Positions 46,401 through 57,941 are shown, counted from the stretch's first letter. The stretch: DNA of 64,000 nt from Flammulina velutipes (GCA_011800155.1 CM022369.1:2418001-2482000), one strand, 5' to 3'. Translations and numbers: made by a program. Notes: generated by a model from the letters alone, not told the origin.

Positions 46401-47702
46401 AATCATAGCTCATGGCTCATTCCTTCTAGCCTGTAGGCTCAAGCTCTCTATTTTCATGGGCTGGCGGTTCGACTACACACACATCGGTACACTACGATAC
46501 TTGCAAACTCAAGATCGTACGAAGGGGTCAGCTCAGCTGGGACGGATTTCAGTTTGGGAGTGGCTTCAACGTTGTGCTCGCGTATGCGAAGAAACTTGAT
46601 CTGGACGGCAGTGTGATAGGACTTACGGCCGACCTGGAACTCAATTCTCTCCTAGCCAAATTCCTACAACTAAACCGAGGGCTGATCTCCTCGCGCATAC
46701 ACGATGTAGAAGGTGCGCTCGAGCGGTACCGCCAACACCACCTTGATGAATGTCGCTGGAAGGCCGATGTCCTTACGTATCGCTTCTTATCACACGTCTT
46801 CGATCACCCTCAAGATCCTAATCGCATGACAACGAGTGCGGTAGAGAGGGAGAAGGACTGCAGGGTACGGGAGCTGATGTCTGGAAGTGAGGAAGTCTTC
46901 TCAGCAGCGTCTGCTCGGTTTTCTGCTGCATCTAGTAGCGAAACAGTGACCTGGTGGTACATTTTCTGGGTAAGTTCTCTTCATCTTCTCGAAGCACACG
47001 TCTCTCTACTTATCAATGTGTAGGATGACTTGTGGCGTAGAAATCACGACACAATGGCTGCGTTGGAACTACACGCCGCAGACTTCAACCCATGGTATCC
47101 AACCTCGATCGCATACACACCGCTTCCAAGACCTGCACTGGAATCATTCTTGATACAGCGTGGGCTGATGTCTAAAACGTCTCAGCGGATGGACTTGTTT
47201 CATTCAGGTTTCTTGAATAAACTCTACCTCCGTCTTAACGAGACCGTCTTCCGGGGTTCAAACAAAGTGAGTTAAATATCAGCTATACACCGAGCACTCC
47301 TCACAAAATATATAGGCAATCATGTTTCACGTCGGCGGGGACGCACTGGAAGAGCTGGACATGGAGGATCTAGATATGGAAACTCTTGTCCAACCTTCAA
47401 CGATGGGCACCCTCGGAACGGGTGGTGGTACAGATCACGACGATGGTTCTATTCGTGCCCGGCCGACGTACAAATGGGAGGGTCTGCTCAGTGACCCGGT
47501 GCATACTGGCGGTATACCCCAACGGAGAAAGTTCTTAGCGAAACTCGGGACGTGGATGGGTGTTACACCGCTTTGGAGAGCAGGACTATCTCAAGGACTG
47601 TCTTTGGATGTTAGGTTGGAGAATGGTCGGTATGTGATAACCGATGATGGAAGTACGGTGGGGGGTGATAGTTATTTGGAGTCTCATAAACAATCATACT
47701 GA
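43496..47702 (+). CDS. Large multi-pass membrane protein, unknown family
   Basis: About 1,100 residues in roughly 15 exons; function not recognised. ATG 43496 opens a Ser-rich cytosolic N-terminus. Membrane segments then follow: LGSAVNIVLGVT, LQGLANTIQIFALILTTI, SLVLLVIFLTITSALLYYF, LLIVTFILTVMYLPLSTMA, FAPVIVILSVLVLLSASIF, STLVIIALIDP, IVLLVFTIGFFLAQCFFAP, and TTSIVALLLALNV. A loop between them has CDRYTCVEG and NATSFP, a possible glycosylated face. The second half is a soluble domain of over 500 residues (AWWIPFPPTLVIRYDDGP, YIAQNEAPNVIRKRQIR, WWYIFWDDLWRRNHDTMAALE) ending in an acidic then basic tail. One TM-side sequence, FPFAVRRVIRQSVPK, is a basic anchor. The N-terminal multi-pass part plus C-terminal soluble part could be a channel or transporter-like protein, but I will not name one. 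Confidence 0.75.
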
Positions 47703-48061
47703 CGATATACCTCTGCATTCATGACCACATATACTTAACGATATTTAGTGTACATAGCATCTACATACCATCATAATTCGCTGATCTTGAAAACGCTTGT
47801 GCGCAAGGGAGGTTACACAACATGCAATTAGGTTTTATGTGGCACAAATTAATCTTGATTCTATAGTCGCCCCAAAAGTCTACTCCTCACAGCGATAGAT
47901 CAAGAGATAGTTATAACTATAACCTGCAATAAATACAACCCCATTGGGGAACGATCTATCCCAGCGGTTGACGATAACTAAAATACATAAAAGCACAAAA
48001 AGACAGTGTGAATTCATGCGAAGAATATAACGTCGGCGGGGGTCGGTATAAGGAGCGATTG
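47703..48061. other. Convergent 3' region
   Basis: 359 bp between two converging stop codons; AT-rich, no coding pattern. It should hold both 3' untranslated regions. Confidence 0.5.
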
Positions 48062-50373
48062 TTACGGAAGGACAGTAGGTTCTTCATTGGGTGGGGTATG
48101 GCGTAGTCCTTGCGCGGTGACCTGTTCCGCATGGCCATAATGGAATTTCTCCACTTCAGAGTACTCTTCTCCTTCTAGCATCGCCAGAGCGGCCTCCAAG
48201 AACCACATGTTCTTCTTGATGAAGTGCACGACGACCGTGCCACCGACACGTCGGTTCTCATAACGAGTGGCGCGTCCTTCTCTATGCGTCCATGCATAGT
48301 CAGGAGTTATTGCAGTCCCTGAATTAACCCGTCAGCGTGTCTGTTAGCGCAGAAAGGCTAAAACTACCTTCAGCGATGGAAGACATGTCACTGCCTTCGA
48401 CCATGGCCTCGACGGCGTACTGCGTAGATAAACCCGGTACTGGGTAGGAGTACCTCACGCCGAAAGTAGACACCGTCGATCGTGCCCAAGAACTCGGTGC
48501 AGGAATATTTCCGTGAATGTTATCAACTGCAGTACTTGTCCCCGGCTTTTCATCTGGGGCCGCAGCCAGGAAGGCCGCCACATTGTTTCGGACGCGTTTG
48601 GCCTCCGAAGGGAATAGGAAGCCGTGAGAGTAACTATCGATAAGATTAATAAGATAGGCGGGACAGGGAAGAGGAGAGCATACACCGTGCCAGATCGAGG
48701 ATGGTCGTATATCCAGCATCGCTCGCTCTTCCATTGAATTTCTGAAGCGCGAGGGTGGGACGTCATCCATTTGGCGGTCTGCTTATCCTCGGCACCTCGC
48801 ACCATTCCCTTGACAAGAGGGTCCCTAGCTACCCAGTCGACCAAATTCCAACTGAGAGCATACAACTCGCCTGCCATAAACCGATGCAGCCGATTCGTTA
48901 CAAGATAGCCCCAATAAATCATGGGGTCGTGGAACGGATCTGTCCCTGGTGCGCCGGGAGTGTAAATGTCGCGCGGTGTGGTGATGTTCCACTCCTCGTA
49001 TCGGGGATGGTGTGGGTTCGTCTTCTTCTCGTGGAGAGCGACTCGGAGGCGCGCTTCGAGTTCGGCGAGCATGACGAAGGAATCGTCGTCGACTTTGACA
49101 ACATAATCTGGACGTACCCAGGATCGCGGTCGGGGTGTATCCTGATCACGCCAAGCATAGACGGAATCATGCGGTGCTAGTGGTGGGGGCGGCGTGGTCA
49201 AATTGGAGTAAGAGTAGCGTGGAGGAGGGACCGGTGTGTCAAGGTATATTGGTGGGATCCAGGCATTCAGTGATGCCCAAGAAAAGAACGAGTACGATTT
49301 GCCGCCATTCATGTTCTCTGCGACGGGAAGTATTACTATATCGTGATACACTGTAGGGCAGCATTAGAATGAATACAGCGAAGGGAAGGCTGCAAACACT
49401 TACTTTCCATCTCGAGTTGAATTTGTTTCTCCCAGTCCTTACTGGGCTGGCCTAGGACAAAGCGCACGGCTGTGCGGGAAGTACCAAAACCGTCGTCACC
49501 GGGCCCCGCGCCGTTCCGACTGTGGGCGTGGCTGGCCCAGGTCGAGCGTATTAGCGAGCGCCGCTCAAACGCAGTTTCTATGGAGAAGACACCAATGAAT
49601 ACGCCTGCGGGTGGCAGTGCATCAAGATTGTCGGGAGGGAAAGTGCTTTCTGTTGATAAAGGACCGGGATAAGGCGAAGGATAAGTCGACGACATGAGAT
49701 AGTCAGTTGGTGCTGCCATGGATGGTATTGAGCAATAGCCACGCCATGGCAACGGATCCTTGTCGGGATTAAAGATGTATATCAAGAGAAGGCTGAGGAA
49801 GGCGGCGAATACGGAGAGCAGGAGGAGTGTAAGTATCTAGGTTCATTAGCAAAAGTGTAAGTGAGGACAAGGTGGACGCACAATAGTTATAGGTTGCTTT
49901 GGGACGAGCGGATGCCGTACTATCCGGCGCATCCACTTTTTCATTAGCCGGAAGACTCGGCCATCCCGTCGTCGTCGTCGCTGACTAAACTCCCACCACC
50001 GCCTATCCTGCTGTCTCCACGTGCCGGAGGTTGTTCGTCTTGAGAAGAGCGGGGTGCTCGGCTCGCTCTCCGTCTCGGACGAACATGATGACTGGTGGTT
50101 CAGTGTGAAGAATTGGGGCAGAGGTGACGATGACCGGGAGATATTGGGCGTCGAGTTAGCCGTCGACGCGGTCGAGTTTTGGCCTGGCGAATTAGGTAGA
50201 AAGAGAAAGGTGGAGCGGGGCGACGGCGACGGTGGCGGACGGTACGTCGACGGGACGAGCAGCCTGGCGGTGTCGTCCGAATCAGTGCTGCCGTTGTCGT
50301 AGTCGTCGGACAGCATAACACTCGGCAACTGGGGCGTCTCTGCATGATGCCGACTGGTGCTGGGGAAAGGCAT
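48062..50373 (-). CDS. Family 31 glycosyltransferase (galactosyltransferase-like)
   Basis: Type II Golgi enzyme. The N-terminus is a Ser/Pro-rich cytosolic tail ending in a strongly basic stretch (MKKWMRRIVRHP), then the membrane anchor LTLLLLSVFAAFLSLLLIYIF. The lumenal catalytic part shows family-31 features: FIGVFSIETAFERRSLIRSTW (the FRRxxIRxTW block), AVRFVLGQ, DIVILPVAENMNGGKSY, then VVKVDDDSF, the metal-binding D-D-D. YWGYLVTNRLHRFMAGELYAL then follows. Introns near 48690 and 48330 precede a C-terminal block ending in TPPNEEPTVLP. Likely adds galactose or GlcNAc to glycans; the acceptor is unknown. Confidence 0.87.
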
Positions 50374-50611
50374 GGAGGTTGGTTAATCAAAGCGCACAGC
50401 GTCAAGGCTGTTGTAGTCTATGCGCAACCAAGCATAGTCACGTTTACGAACGACGATAGCGAGCTTGTCGTCGTCGTCGTCTGCGGCGAATGTGCAGGTA
50501 TTGGAATAGGTTAGGGAAAGAGGGAGAAATTACGGCTGATTATTTCATCAAATTCCGCTATCAATCTGCGACTCCTTTCTTTCCCACCACTACTAAATTA
50601 CATTTCTATCT
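50374..50611. other. Gap between GT31 start and GST stop
   Basis: 238 bp, both genes on the minus strand. It contains TCG/GTC trinucleotide runs near 50463-50480; should hold the glycosyltransferase promoter. Confidence 0.4.
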
Positions 50612-51886
50612 TCAATGCAGGCCAGTTGCGTACACTTTCTTCCAGCTCGGTCGCTCTTTGATAGCCTCCCAATACGCACCAACCTTGGTTGTTTGTTCTG
50701 GCGTGAACACACCACCAACATACTTGCTTAACTTCTCTGTAGCTACGTCCCCATCATCCTTCGCGTCAACATCCGCGTATGATAGAATACGTGTCAACCA
50801 AGCAGCTAGGTGCAAGTCGACGATCGAGAACTGGTCGCCTACAACACATTCAGCATCCTTGGCACGCCGACAAACGGGTAACGTACCCAAAGTGTAAGGC
50901 CCGATGATTTCTGTGCTGATTTTGACCAAGATATCCTTCATCGTCTCGCGTGCAGATTGTGACGTCGCGAAAAGCTCAGCACGCTTTGCTTGGACCGCAG
51001 CAGGGAGCTCAGAGGTTGCGGTCTGACCATCGCTGTACAACTCAAGCAAGAGCTCTGTCGCGTCCTTCTTCTCCCTCCAAAACGTTTTTACCTTTTCGGA
51101 GACATTGAGACTATCGTCGCCGAGATAGCGGTCCAGCGCATCACGACGCGTCGTTAGGTAAGGCGTCATTTTCGCGGCCAGGATCTTGAGAGACGCGTCG
51201 TCTGTTGCATTCAGATACAAAAAGTTGTTCGGGTTCGCCTCATCTGAATGGATCAGATCAAGGAGAGAGTTGGTCGTGGTGGAGAAGGCAACAGTCGCTG
51301 GGGCCAATGCCATGGCCGGCGCCTGTGAGGTCGTATGTGTCCGCGAGAGCGATGAACGCGATTTGTCGAGAAGGTCAACGATAGCCTGTGCACTGTTGGT
51401 ACGCGGTCACCCGAGAAGATGGAGACGTACCCTTGATTGATTCAGCGCTTTGTAGCGGCTTTCAACTTCTCCGGAGAGCGAGTTTTCCAAGGGAACCACC
51501 AAGGTAGGAACGGTCGCTGGCAAATATTGAGTACAGACACAGACGATGGACTGTGCGTACAGACCTTTGCGGTTCAGTCGAAGGAACGTTGGATCAAAGT
51601 TCTCTCCCTTGGCTGAACAAAGATTTAGCTGTGAATGAGCTGAGAGAAAGGTGTTTCTCACCCAGGTCAACGATTTTGAGATCGTATTCATCGTCTCCGT
51701 AGCCCTTCTCGTCCCTGGGGTAGGTTGAGATGTGTAGATATGAGCGTCATTGGAGTACTTACAGCGCGAGGAGGACTATCGTGCAGAATTAGACAACAAA
51801 TAAGACGAGAAAGCCGTGGACCTACCCACTGAAGACCAGACAGAATCTTGCGAATAGTATAGGACGGCTTTCGGAATGCTGGACAT
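50612..51886 (-). CDS. Glutathione S-transferase-like protein
   Basis: ATG 51886 opens IPKAVLYYSQDSVWSSVVLLA, two short introns in, leading to LRDEKGYGDDEYDLKIVDL and ENFDPTFLRLNRKG. TVPTLVVPL is the thioredoxin-fold glutathione loop with the cis-Pro. QAIVDLLDKSR completes the N-terminal domain. The C-terminal helical domain is one long exon (IGPYTLGDQFSIVDLHLAAW across an intron, then WKKVYATGL), with DQFSIVDLHLAAW the N-capping box of GSTs. A Thr-rich insert (TLPTSQAPAMALAPATVAF region) separates the domains. About 330 residues, longer than a minimal GST; it resembles basidiomycete GSTs of uncertain class. Substrate unknown. It shares a 192-bp promoter region with the Sgt1-like gene. Confidence 0.8.
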
Positions 51887-52078
51887 GATGGTAGTGGTTT
51901 GAGGGGACGCCTGGCTACCATCCAGACTGAGAATGCGGGCAATCAATTATGACGTATGGGTAACTTGTCACGCGAAACTCACGTGGTCTTCTTTGTATTT
52001 CTCGTCTCTTCTGTCACTGGTCTGTGACACTTTAATTTTGTGGCGGCTAGCGCGTCTTTCACTCTTACCATTACCATC
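51887..52078. promoter_or_regulatory. Short divergent promoter, GST / SGT1-like
   Basis: 192 bp between divergent start codons. No motif assigned. Confidence 0.45.
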
Positions 52079-52831
52079 ATGGCTGCTACTATCAGGTATG
52101 CCCTGTGTTAATTGTCTTTTATACCGTCTAATTCCAGTAGACACGAATTCTACGAGACCGACGAGCATCTCACTTTATCCATCTTCGATCGCGGCGCAGA
52201 CCCAGCGCAGGTCGTTGTCGAATTCCAGCCCAGAAAGGTGAGCCACCTAGCCATCTCAGGAGTGTATCTAACTCGGAATACAGTTCACCTATACCCATGG
52301 CGACAAGTCCCTCGTGCTCGAACCTTTAAAAGGTCAAATAAACACTGAAGCATCCACCTTCAACGTTGGCAAAGTTAAGGTCGAAGTCAAGTTCGCCAAG
52401 ATGAACATTGGCCGATGGGGTGCCCTCGTAGGCGATTCTCCCGATCGTAAGTATCTCTTTCCATCACATTCGGCTTTAGCGCTTGATTAAGTCGGTGCTG
52501 CGTAGCTCTGACCCCGTTCCCTGTCGCTCCTGCTGTGACCACAACTTCCGTCAAACCCAAGCACAAGAACTGGGAGGGCATAACAGAGAACATTCTATCC
52601 ACCGAAAAAGAGAAATCCACCGATGAAGATCCCAATGTAGGCGGCGATGCTACGCTCAACTCGTTCTTCCAGAAAATGTACGCCGATGCGGATGAGGATA
52701 CCAGGCGTGCAATGTTGAAGAGTTACTCTGAGAGCGGCGGAACCACATTGAGCACAAACTGGGACGAAGTGGGCAAGGGCAAGGTTACCGTGAAGCCGCC
52801 ACAGGGCCAAGAGTGGAAGCAGTGGAAGTAG
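52079..52831 (+). CDS. Sgt1-like CS-SGS domain protein without TPR
   Basis: Sgt1 links Hsp90 to Skp1/SCF and kinetochore assembly. Here a very short exon 1 (17 nt, MAATI) joins to RHEFYETDEHLTLSIFD, the start of a CS domain (p23-like), with FTYTHGDKSLVLEPLKGQI and VGKVKVEVKFAKM. After a linker comes the SGS domain: KNWEGITENI, then SFFQKMYADADEDTRRAM, LKSYSESGGTTLSTNWDEV, and the end PPQGQEWKQW. The usual N-terminal TPR region (about 150 residues) is absent and there is no room for it upstream. The total is near 200 residues. A similar short form may be the normal one in this group of fungi. Its stop is only 53 bp before the DHFR start. Confidence 0.85.
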
Positions 52832-52884
52832 AGAAAAGTAATAATTGAAGTATTTTGTGAATCGACAACATCCAGTGGGCAAAC

Positions 52885-53539
52885 ATGTCTTATCCTCTCA
52901 CCATCATCGTCGCTGCTACAAAGGCTGGTGGAATCGGACAAAATGGTTCTCTGCCATGGCGTCTACCCAAGGAGATGGCCTACTTCGCGCGAGTGACATC
53001 CAACGCGCCAGAAGGAAAGAAGAATACGGTTATAATGGGGAGGAAGTCATGGGAAAGCATTCCTTTGAAATTTCGACCGCTGTCCAAGCGCGCAAACATC
53101 GTGGTTAGCACGAATAGTGAATACGACCTGTACGCTCCCTCCGTCGTGTGTGAGTACCTCGTCTGATGATACGCGCAGGGGAAAGACCAAGATACAAGCA
53201 CCTGCGTACCGCGAGACCAGCTTGCTGGCGGCGTTCGACAAACTCAAAACCCTCGAAGACGTCCACCGACATTTTATCATTGGCGGCGCGTCTCTGTACA
53301 CGGAATCATTGGCGCTTCCTCCGTCCGGGCCAGCCTTCGTCGACCGTCTCCTACTCACGCGAATCCTATCACCGGAATTTGAATGCGATACCTTCATGGC
53401 AGACATCACACAAGAATGGAGGAAAACGGACCACCAAAGTCTGGTTGAATGGGTAGGATTTGAGGTTGCAGAGGGTGTGCAGGAGGAGAATGGTGTGCAA
53501 TACGAGTTTCAAATGTGGATACGCTCTCCCGGCCCATGA
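52885..53539 (+). CDS. DFR1: Dihydrofolate reductase
   Basis: Reduces dihydrofolate to tetrahydrofolate with NADPH, for thymidylate and purine synthesis. Two exons, 52885-53129 and 53179-53539, 201 residues. Signature [17 protein letters not shown], the phosphate/cofactor strand [22 protein letters not shown], and the second cofactor site [23 protein letters not shown] and FQMWIR close the fold. The intron falls just after NSEYDL. The start lies 53 bp after the Sgt1-like stop, so its promoter must overlap the 3' part of that gene. The 3' end faces the bL36m gene, 16 bp between stops. Confidence 0.96.
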
Positions 53540-53555
53540 CATATATGTAGTTCGA

Positions 53556-53865
53556 CTATCCCTGTCGCTGAATGTTGGTATTAGCAATAGCAACACTAGC
53601 TAGCACAGTAAAGACGCACCTGTTTATGCTTTGGGTTTTTTGAGCAAATGACATACATCCTGCCCTTCCTGTTGACTATGCTGCAACCGTCGCACATTTT
53701 CTTCACAGATGACCGGACTTTCATGCCTCGGACGAGACTGGGGGACGCTCGGAGGAACTGCAGCGCATTGTGGTATGGTAGATGGCGTTGGTGCCCCGCT
53801 AACGAAGACTGGAATGACCGGAAAGCCAAGAATGGGCGGGTGGCAGCGAACAGTGCGCGTAGCAT
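53556..53865 (-). CDS. RTC6: Mitochondrial ribosomal protein bL36m
   Basis: Small zinc-ribbon protein of the mitochondrial large subunit. Two exons: 53620-53865 and a 12-nt last exon 53556-53567, with a 52-nt intron; 85 residues. The mitochondrial leader is [19 protein letters not shown]; the mature part starts at [14 protein letters not shown], with the C-x-x-C, then [11 protein letters not shown] holding the third Cys and His. The tiny last exon supplies RQG and the stop, giving the family end HKQRQG. Without it, translation would run into a non-family tail. Start codon is 62 bp from that of MPE1 on the other strand. Confidence 0.93.
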
Positions 53866-53927
53866 GGCGGTGGTCTAAAGTCTGAAATGTCACACTTTGT
53901 CACACTCCTCCTCCTTCTCCCTCCACC
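53866..53927. promoter_or_regulatory. 62-bp shared promoter, bL36m / MPE1
   Basis: Only 62 bp separate two divergent start codons. The sequence is C/T-rich on the plus strand with TCACACT and GTCACAC repeats. Both 5' untranslated regions must be very short or overlap. Confidence 0.5.
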
Positions 53928-55919
53928 ATGGCATCTTCGGTTTTCTATCGATTCAAGTCACGAAAAGACGACTCTAGAGTTACATTCGATGGCACAGGAA
54001 TCTCAGTCTTCGACCTTAAACGCGACATAATTCTCGCGAACAACATGGCCAAGGCGAATGACTTTGACTTGTATCTCTACGACAGCACTTCGAATCAAGG
54101 TGCGTCTTACTCAAGGCTCACGGATTGCTACTCACTGGACTCAGAGTTTAAGGATGATGGCGAAATTATTCCCCGTTCATCGTATGTCATTGTCAAACGA
54201 ATGCCTGCGGCGCGTCTTGGAAAAGGAAAGGCCGCGTTCTACACTGCTGGCGCCGGGAGCTTGATTCCTACCTCCGAACCTATTAACCGTGGCGGAGGTG
54301 GAGGTACATGGCATAAAGGTGCCATGTCCAAACGTTTCGACGGTAAAGATGAGGCTCAATCGAAACCTGTGAGTAACCCAGAAGTAAACGAAGCACGGCC
54401 CCCAATAAACTTGTTAGGCCACGCTGGAAGCAATTCCGTCTTCCGTGGACGAAAATACCGACGAGGCAGCAGCCATGGCAGCCATGTTCCAAGCTCAATC
54501 GGCTAATTGGGAAGAGACACAAGAGAAAATGTCCCAGTTCGTGGCACCCTTGGGGGTTTTCTATCTGTATAGTAGCTTGAGATCTAATCAACTCCTCTTT
54601 TTGTTCTTCCTCACCACTATGTGTACATTAGCGCTCAACGAATTGCCTTCAATCCTCGCGGGACTGGCCGGGGTGGTAAACCAGGCGGTGGCGTCCCACA
54701 TCAAGCGTTCCAGGCGTCATCTCCCGACCGCGCACTTCCTCCGAGCTATGTCTGTTATCGATGTGGTCAAAAAGGTCTGTATAGACGTGCGGTGTTCAGC
54801 ACCCAGTATATTCTGACTGTCTTTTAGGTCATTGGATCAAGGATTGCCCCACGAATAACGACCGCGAATACGACAACAAGCCTCGAATTAAGAGGACGAC
54901 TGGTATACCTCGTAGCATGCTGAAGGCCGTGGACAACCCTAATAGCACTGGTCAGCTAGGAGCTGGTGTTATGGTCACACCTGAAGGTGGATATGTCGTT
55001 GTCCAACCCGATTTGTGAGTTCTCATTCGTGTATCCTCTACGACATGACTAATTTCTCATTTTTAGGGCATCATGGCAGAAGCAAGTATCAAAAGCGAAA
55101 GCCTTAACCGCCGGCGATGTACGCGACCGTGTCCCCTCCGACCCAACTCTACTCTGCTCCATCGACAATAAACTTCTTCGGGATGCCGTCAAAGCACCAT
55201 GTTGCGGAACGTTGTTTTGCGAAGAGTGTATCCAGACATATCTCCTGGAACGTGACTTTGTGTGTCCCCATTGCTCCAAGAAGATTCCATCTTTGGACGG
55301 GCTCGAGGCGGACAAGACGACTCGTTCACGGGTGTATGAATACATTGAAAAGGAGGTCGAGAAGAGCAGGGCGGAAGGAGAGCAAGACGAGGCCGCGGCC
55401 GGGGAAGGTCCCAGTGTCGTAAGCCATTGAACCCACAATTCGTTTTCGATACTAACGTTTTCTAAATAGGACGACAACGTAGCTCTCGACCAAGACTTTT
55501 ACTCTGACCAACAACCGAACGAGATGGAGATGCAAGAAATGATAGAAAATGGGATCCCTCAGTTGCAGGCGCAGATCAACCAGCTTTCCGTAATGCTGCA
55601 GAACCCCTCCCTTCCTGCGCAGGTGCGGCAGACGACGGAGATGCATTATCAGCAGGCGCAGATGCAATTACAACAAGCACAGGCGATGTCTGTGGCATTT
55701 GCAGCCGCGGCGTCGTTCCAGATGCAGAATTCCAGTGGCGCAGGATATGCGCAAAATTGGGGGAATGTGTATGGGGCTCAGCCGGTTGCGGGGCAAGACT
55801 CGGCTTACCAGAGGTTGCCAGTGAATAACAGGAGGAGAGTTCTGAAGCGGGATCGACCATCTGACTTTTTGGAGGTTGGAGGGGAGAATGAGAATAAGAC
55901 AGCTAGGTATTGGGAGTGA
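53928..55919 (+). CDS. MPE1: Mpe1/RBBP6-type 3'-end processing factor
   Basis: Subunit of the cleavage and polyadenylation factor that helps couple cleavage to poly(A) addition. ATG 53928. The N-terminal DWNN (ubiquitin-like) domain: SSVFYRFKSRKDDSRVTFDG, LKRDIILANNM, DLYLYDSTSNQ. Then a Gly-rich linker and, across introns, the CCHC zinc knuckle YVCYRCGQKGHWIKDCP. The RING/U-box-like domain follows: SIDNKLLRDAVKAPCCGTLF, CEECIQTYLLERDFVCPHC. The C-terminus is Gln/Met-rich and ends in KRDRPSDFLEVG. Domain order (DWNN, zinc knuckle, RING) is diagnostic. About ten exons; a coding join at 54358-54415 uses an acceptor ending GTTAG. Confidence 0.94.
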
Positions 55920-56014
55920 TGTTTATTATATGCATTTTGGGTTCCTTCCTGTACATGAATGAGACTGCGAAATATATAATCTTAAGCAAAACATTGAAAC
56001 CGAAGATTGAAGAA

Positions 56015-57372
56015 CTATGCTAGATGAACCAACAAGTCCTGTGCTGCTCTGCTTGCGAGATGTGTTGGGGTATCGATGGGGACGTACGATTCGTGCCGCT
56101 TTCGTACCGCCTCCAAGATTGTGCCCTCCCATTCCTTTAGCCAGTCGACTTCCCGGCATCCAAGAAGCAACCCCGTCTTCCCGTCCTTCTGGTCTGGGCC
56201 ATCTAAAGCAACCCATTTGTTCGTCGGGTACGCACCGCCACACACTTCCCATCTCCCACCCCCTTTTCTGTGAAACCTCTTGTAGAGCCAGATGAAAGGG
56301 AAGATGAAGAGAATGATGGAGAAGAACTTGATCCATTTATTGGAGAGCATACGGGAGAGGCGATTATCTGGGCGGATATAGACTTTAGTGGCGGACTTGT
56401 CAAAGGAGACGATAAGGTTCCCAGAATAGAGTGTGGCGCTCATGATGGCCTTGCGCACGGCTATTTCTAGGTTGTCGAATCTCCAGCCGTAGATGCTCTG
56501 CATGGCCGCTGTCAGCCTGTTGAAAAAGGGGACAGGATAAATGGGCGCTTACCTTGACATAGACGAATTCTTTCAAATGCTTCGGAGAGGCGCAATAGTC
56601 ATCTGCCCATTCACGCATCGACTTGGACGATTTGAGGCCATCCTGCGTTGGCCGTCCATCTATGTTGGCGAGCCAAGGCGGTAACCCAGAGGCCTCCAGC
56701 TGTTTGCGGTAATTACTGTACTGCTTATTCTCCTTGCGTTTGGCTTTTCGCATGGGCCCGCCAGTGATGGAAAGGTCCTTGACCATGCGACCGCGATACG
56801 CGGGATCCGTATCGCCCACGGACCAGTGCACGACGTTGGGAAGGACATATTTATCACAGTCGATTGTAAAGTCAAAGTCGACGACAGTCGTAGTGTACGA
56901 TTGACGTTCAGTATGGGACTTGCCGTCCCGCCGGACCGTCACGTCTCTGTGGTGGGTCTCCGAGTGGGAGCCACGAACGTGGAGTGCTAGTTTGGGAGGG
57001 GTCTGTGCCTGTGACAGCAAGAAACGATAGAGCGCCTCGCCTAAATAAAATTAACGGAATGGTCAGAAGTTCCCGTAGGAAGAAATAGCGCCACCGACCA
57101 TCTGTGTTGAGGTGAGGGTCGTGTGATATGATATTGCCGTTGCCAACGTCGAAGTGTTCTGCATCGTACGGCGTAAACTCTGGCGGGGGCTCCTCAGTGT
57201 TATCTGGGTATAATCCGGGCTCAAGGGGCTGGGAAAGGTCGATGAGAAGGTGGTTATTCTCCGTGTCAATGTCCGAGAATGGCGGGGGAGGTTCTGTGGA
57301 CGTTGAGGGTATCGGCATCTCGAGGGGCTGCCTCGAGGCTTTACTGGCGGAGTCAGACTCGACGAGGAGCAT
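56015..57372 (-). CDS. Unassigned fungal membrane protein
   Basis: Not assigned to a family I can name, though it looks conserved. Three exons or so; about 420 residues. The N-terminus is acidic and Pro-rich (PSTSTEPPPPFSDID, PPPEFTPYDAEHF). A middle domain is rich in beta-strand pattern: KLALHVRGSHSETHHRDV, SYTTTVVDFDFTIDCDKY, VHWSVGDTDPAYRGR. After KSMREWADDYCAS comes a helix, then SIYGWRFDNLEIAVRKAI. One clear membrane segment lies near the C-terminus: WIKFFSIILFIFPFIWLYK, followed by a basic patch, then VALDGPDQKDGKTGLLLGCR and a last helix. Its layout suggests a single-pass C-terminal-anchored protein. Function unknown. Confidence 0.8.
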
Positions 57373-57941
57373 CGTCGTGATGAAGCAAAGGCAAGGCGTG
57401 GCCGGTAATGATCAAGCTGTGCAGGCGCAGCCGAAATGATTAACAAAGTACATATACAGAGTCTATTGAACTGAAGCTTCAGAATTCAGTCTTTACTTAT
57501 TCGAGTATAGCACAGAGTGATATAGAGCAGTCCAGAGAACGGCAGACGGATCCGTTCGTAAGAACGCCTGCCATCGCGACGGATGCACAGCCACGATCAG
57601 TTACGACGTCAGATGTGCTCACGTCTGAATTGCTTGTTCAGGAGCCACCGTCGCACTCGACCTTTCTCCTCGTTTTCTTGTTCTTTCCTACTTTTCTGCG
57701 GCTTTTTTGCTTGCATTTTTGGTTAGATTTCATGGTTGTGGCCTTGTAGATGCCTGTTGGCTTGGTACGCAGACAATCAGTGTCGTCAACGTTCACAGGT
57801 GAGATTTCTTTTCTAGCCGAGACAGTCAGGTTACCCGCCTGTGGCTGGCCCAGTCCTTCTGGTGCTTACCATCGTCTCGCCAGTTTCTCTCTGCCAATAC
57901 TCTTTTCTGACGAAAGCTTCATTTCATATTTCTTTTATTTC
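57373..57941. promoter_or_regulatory. Divergent promoter region
   Basis: 569 bp to the next start on the other strand if ATG 57942 is used. The last 100 bp are strongly T/C-rich, like a fungal core promoter. An in-frame ATG at 57750 could extend the next gene upstream. Confidence 0.4.

Noticed and set aside
57750..57941. ATG 57750 as the start of the Ser/Thr-rich membrane protein
   Set aside because: Open and in frame, but the stretch looks like a T/C-rich leader and encodes no signal peptide; kept only as an alternative.
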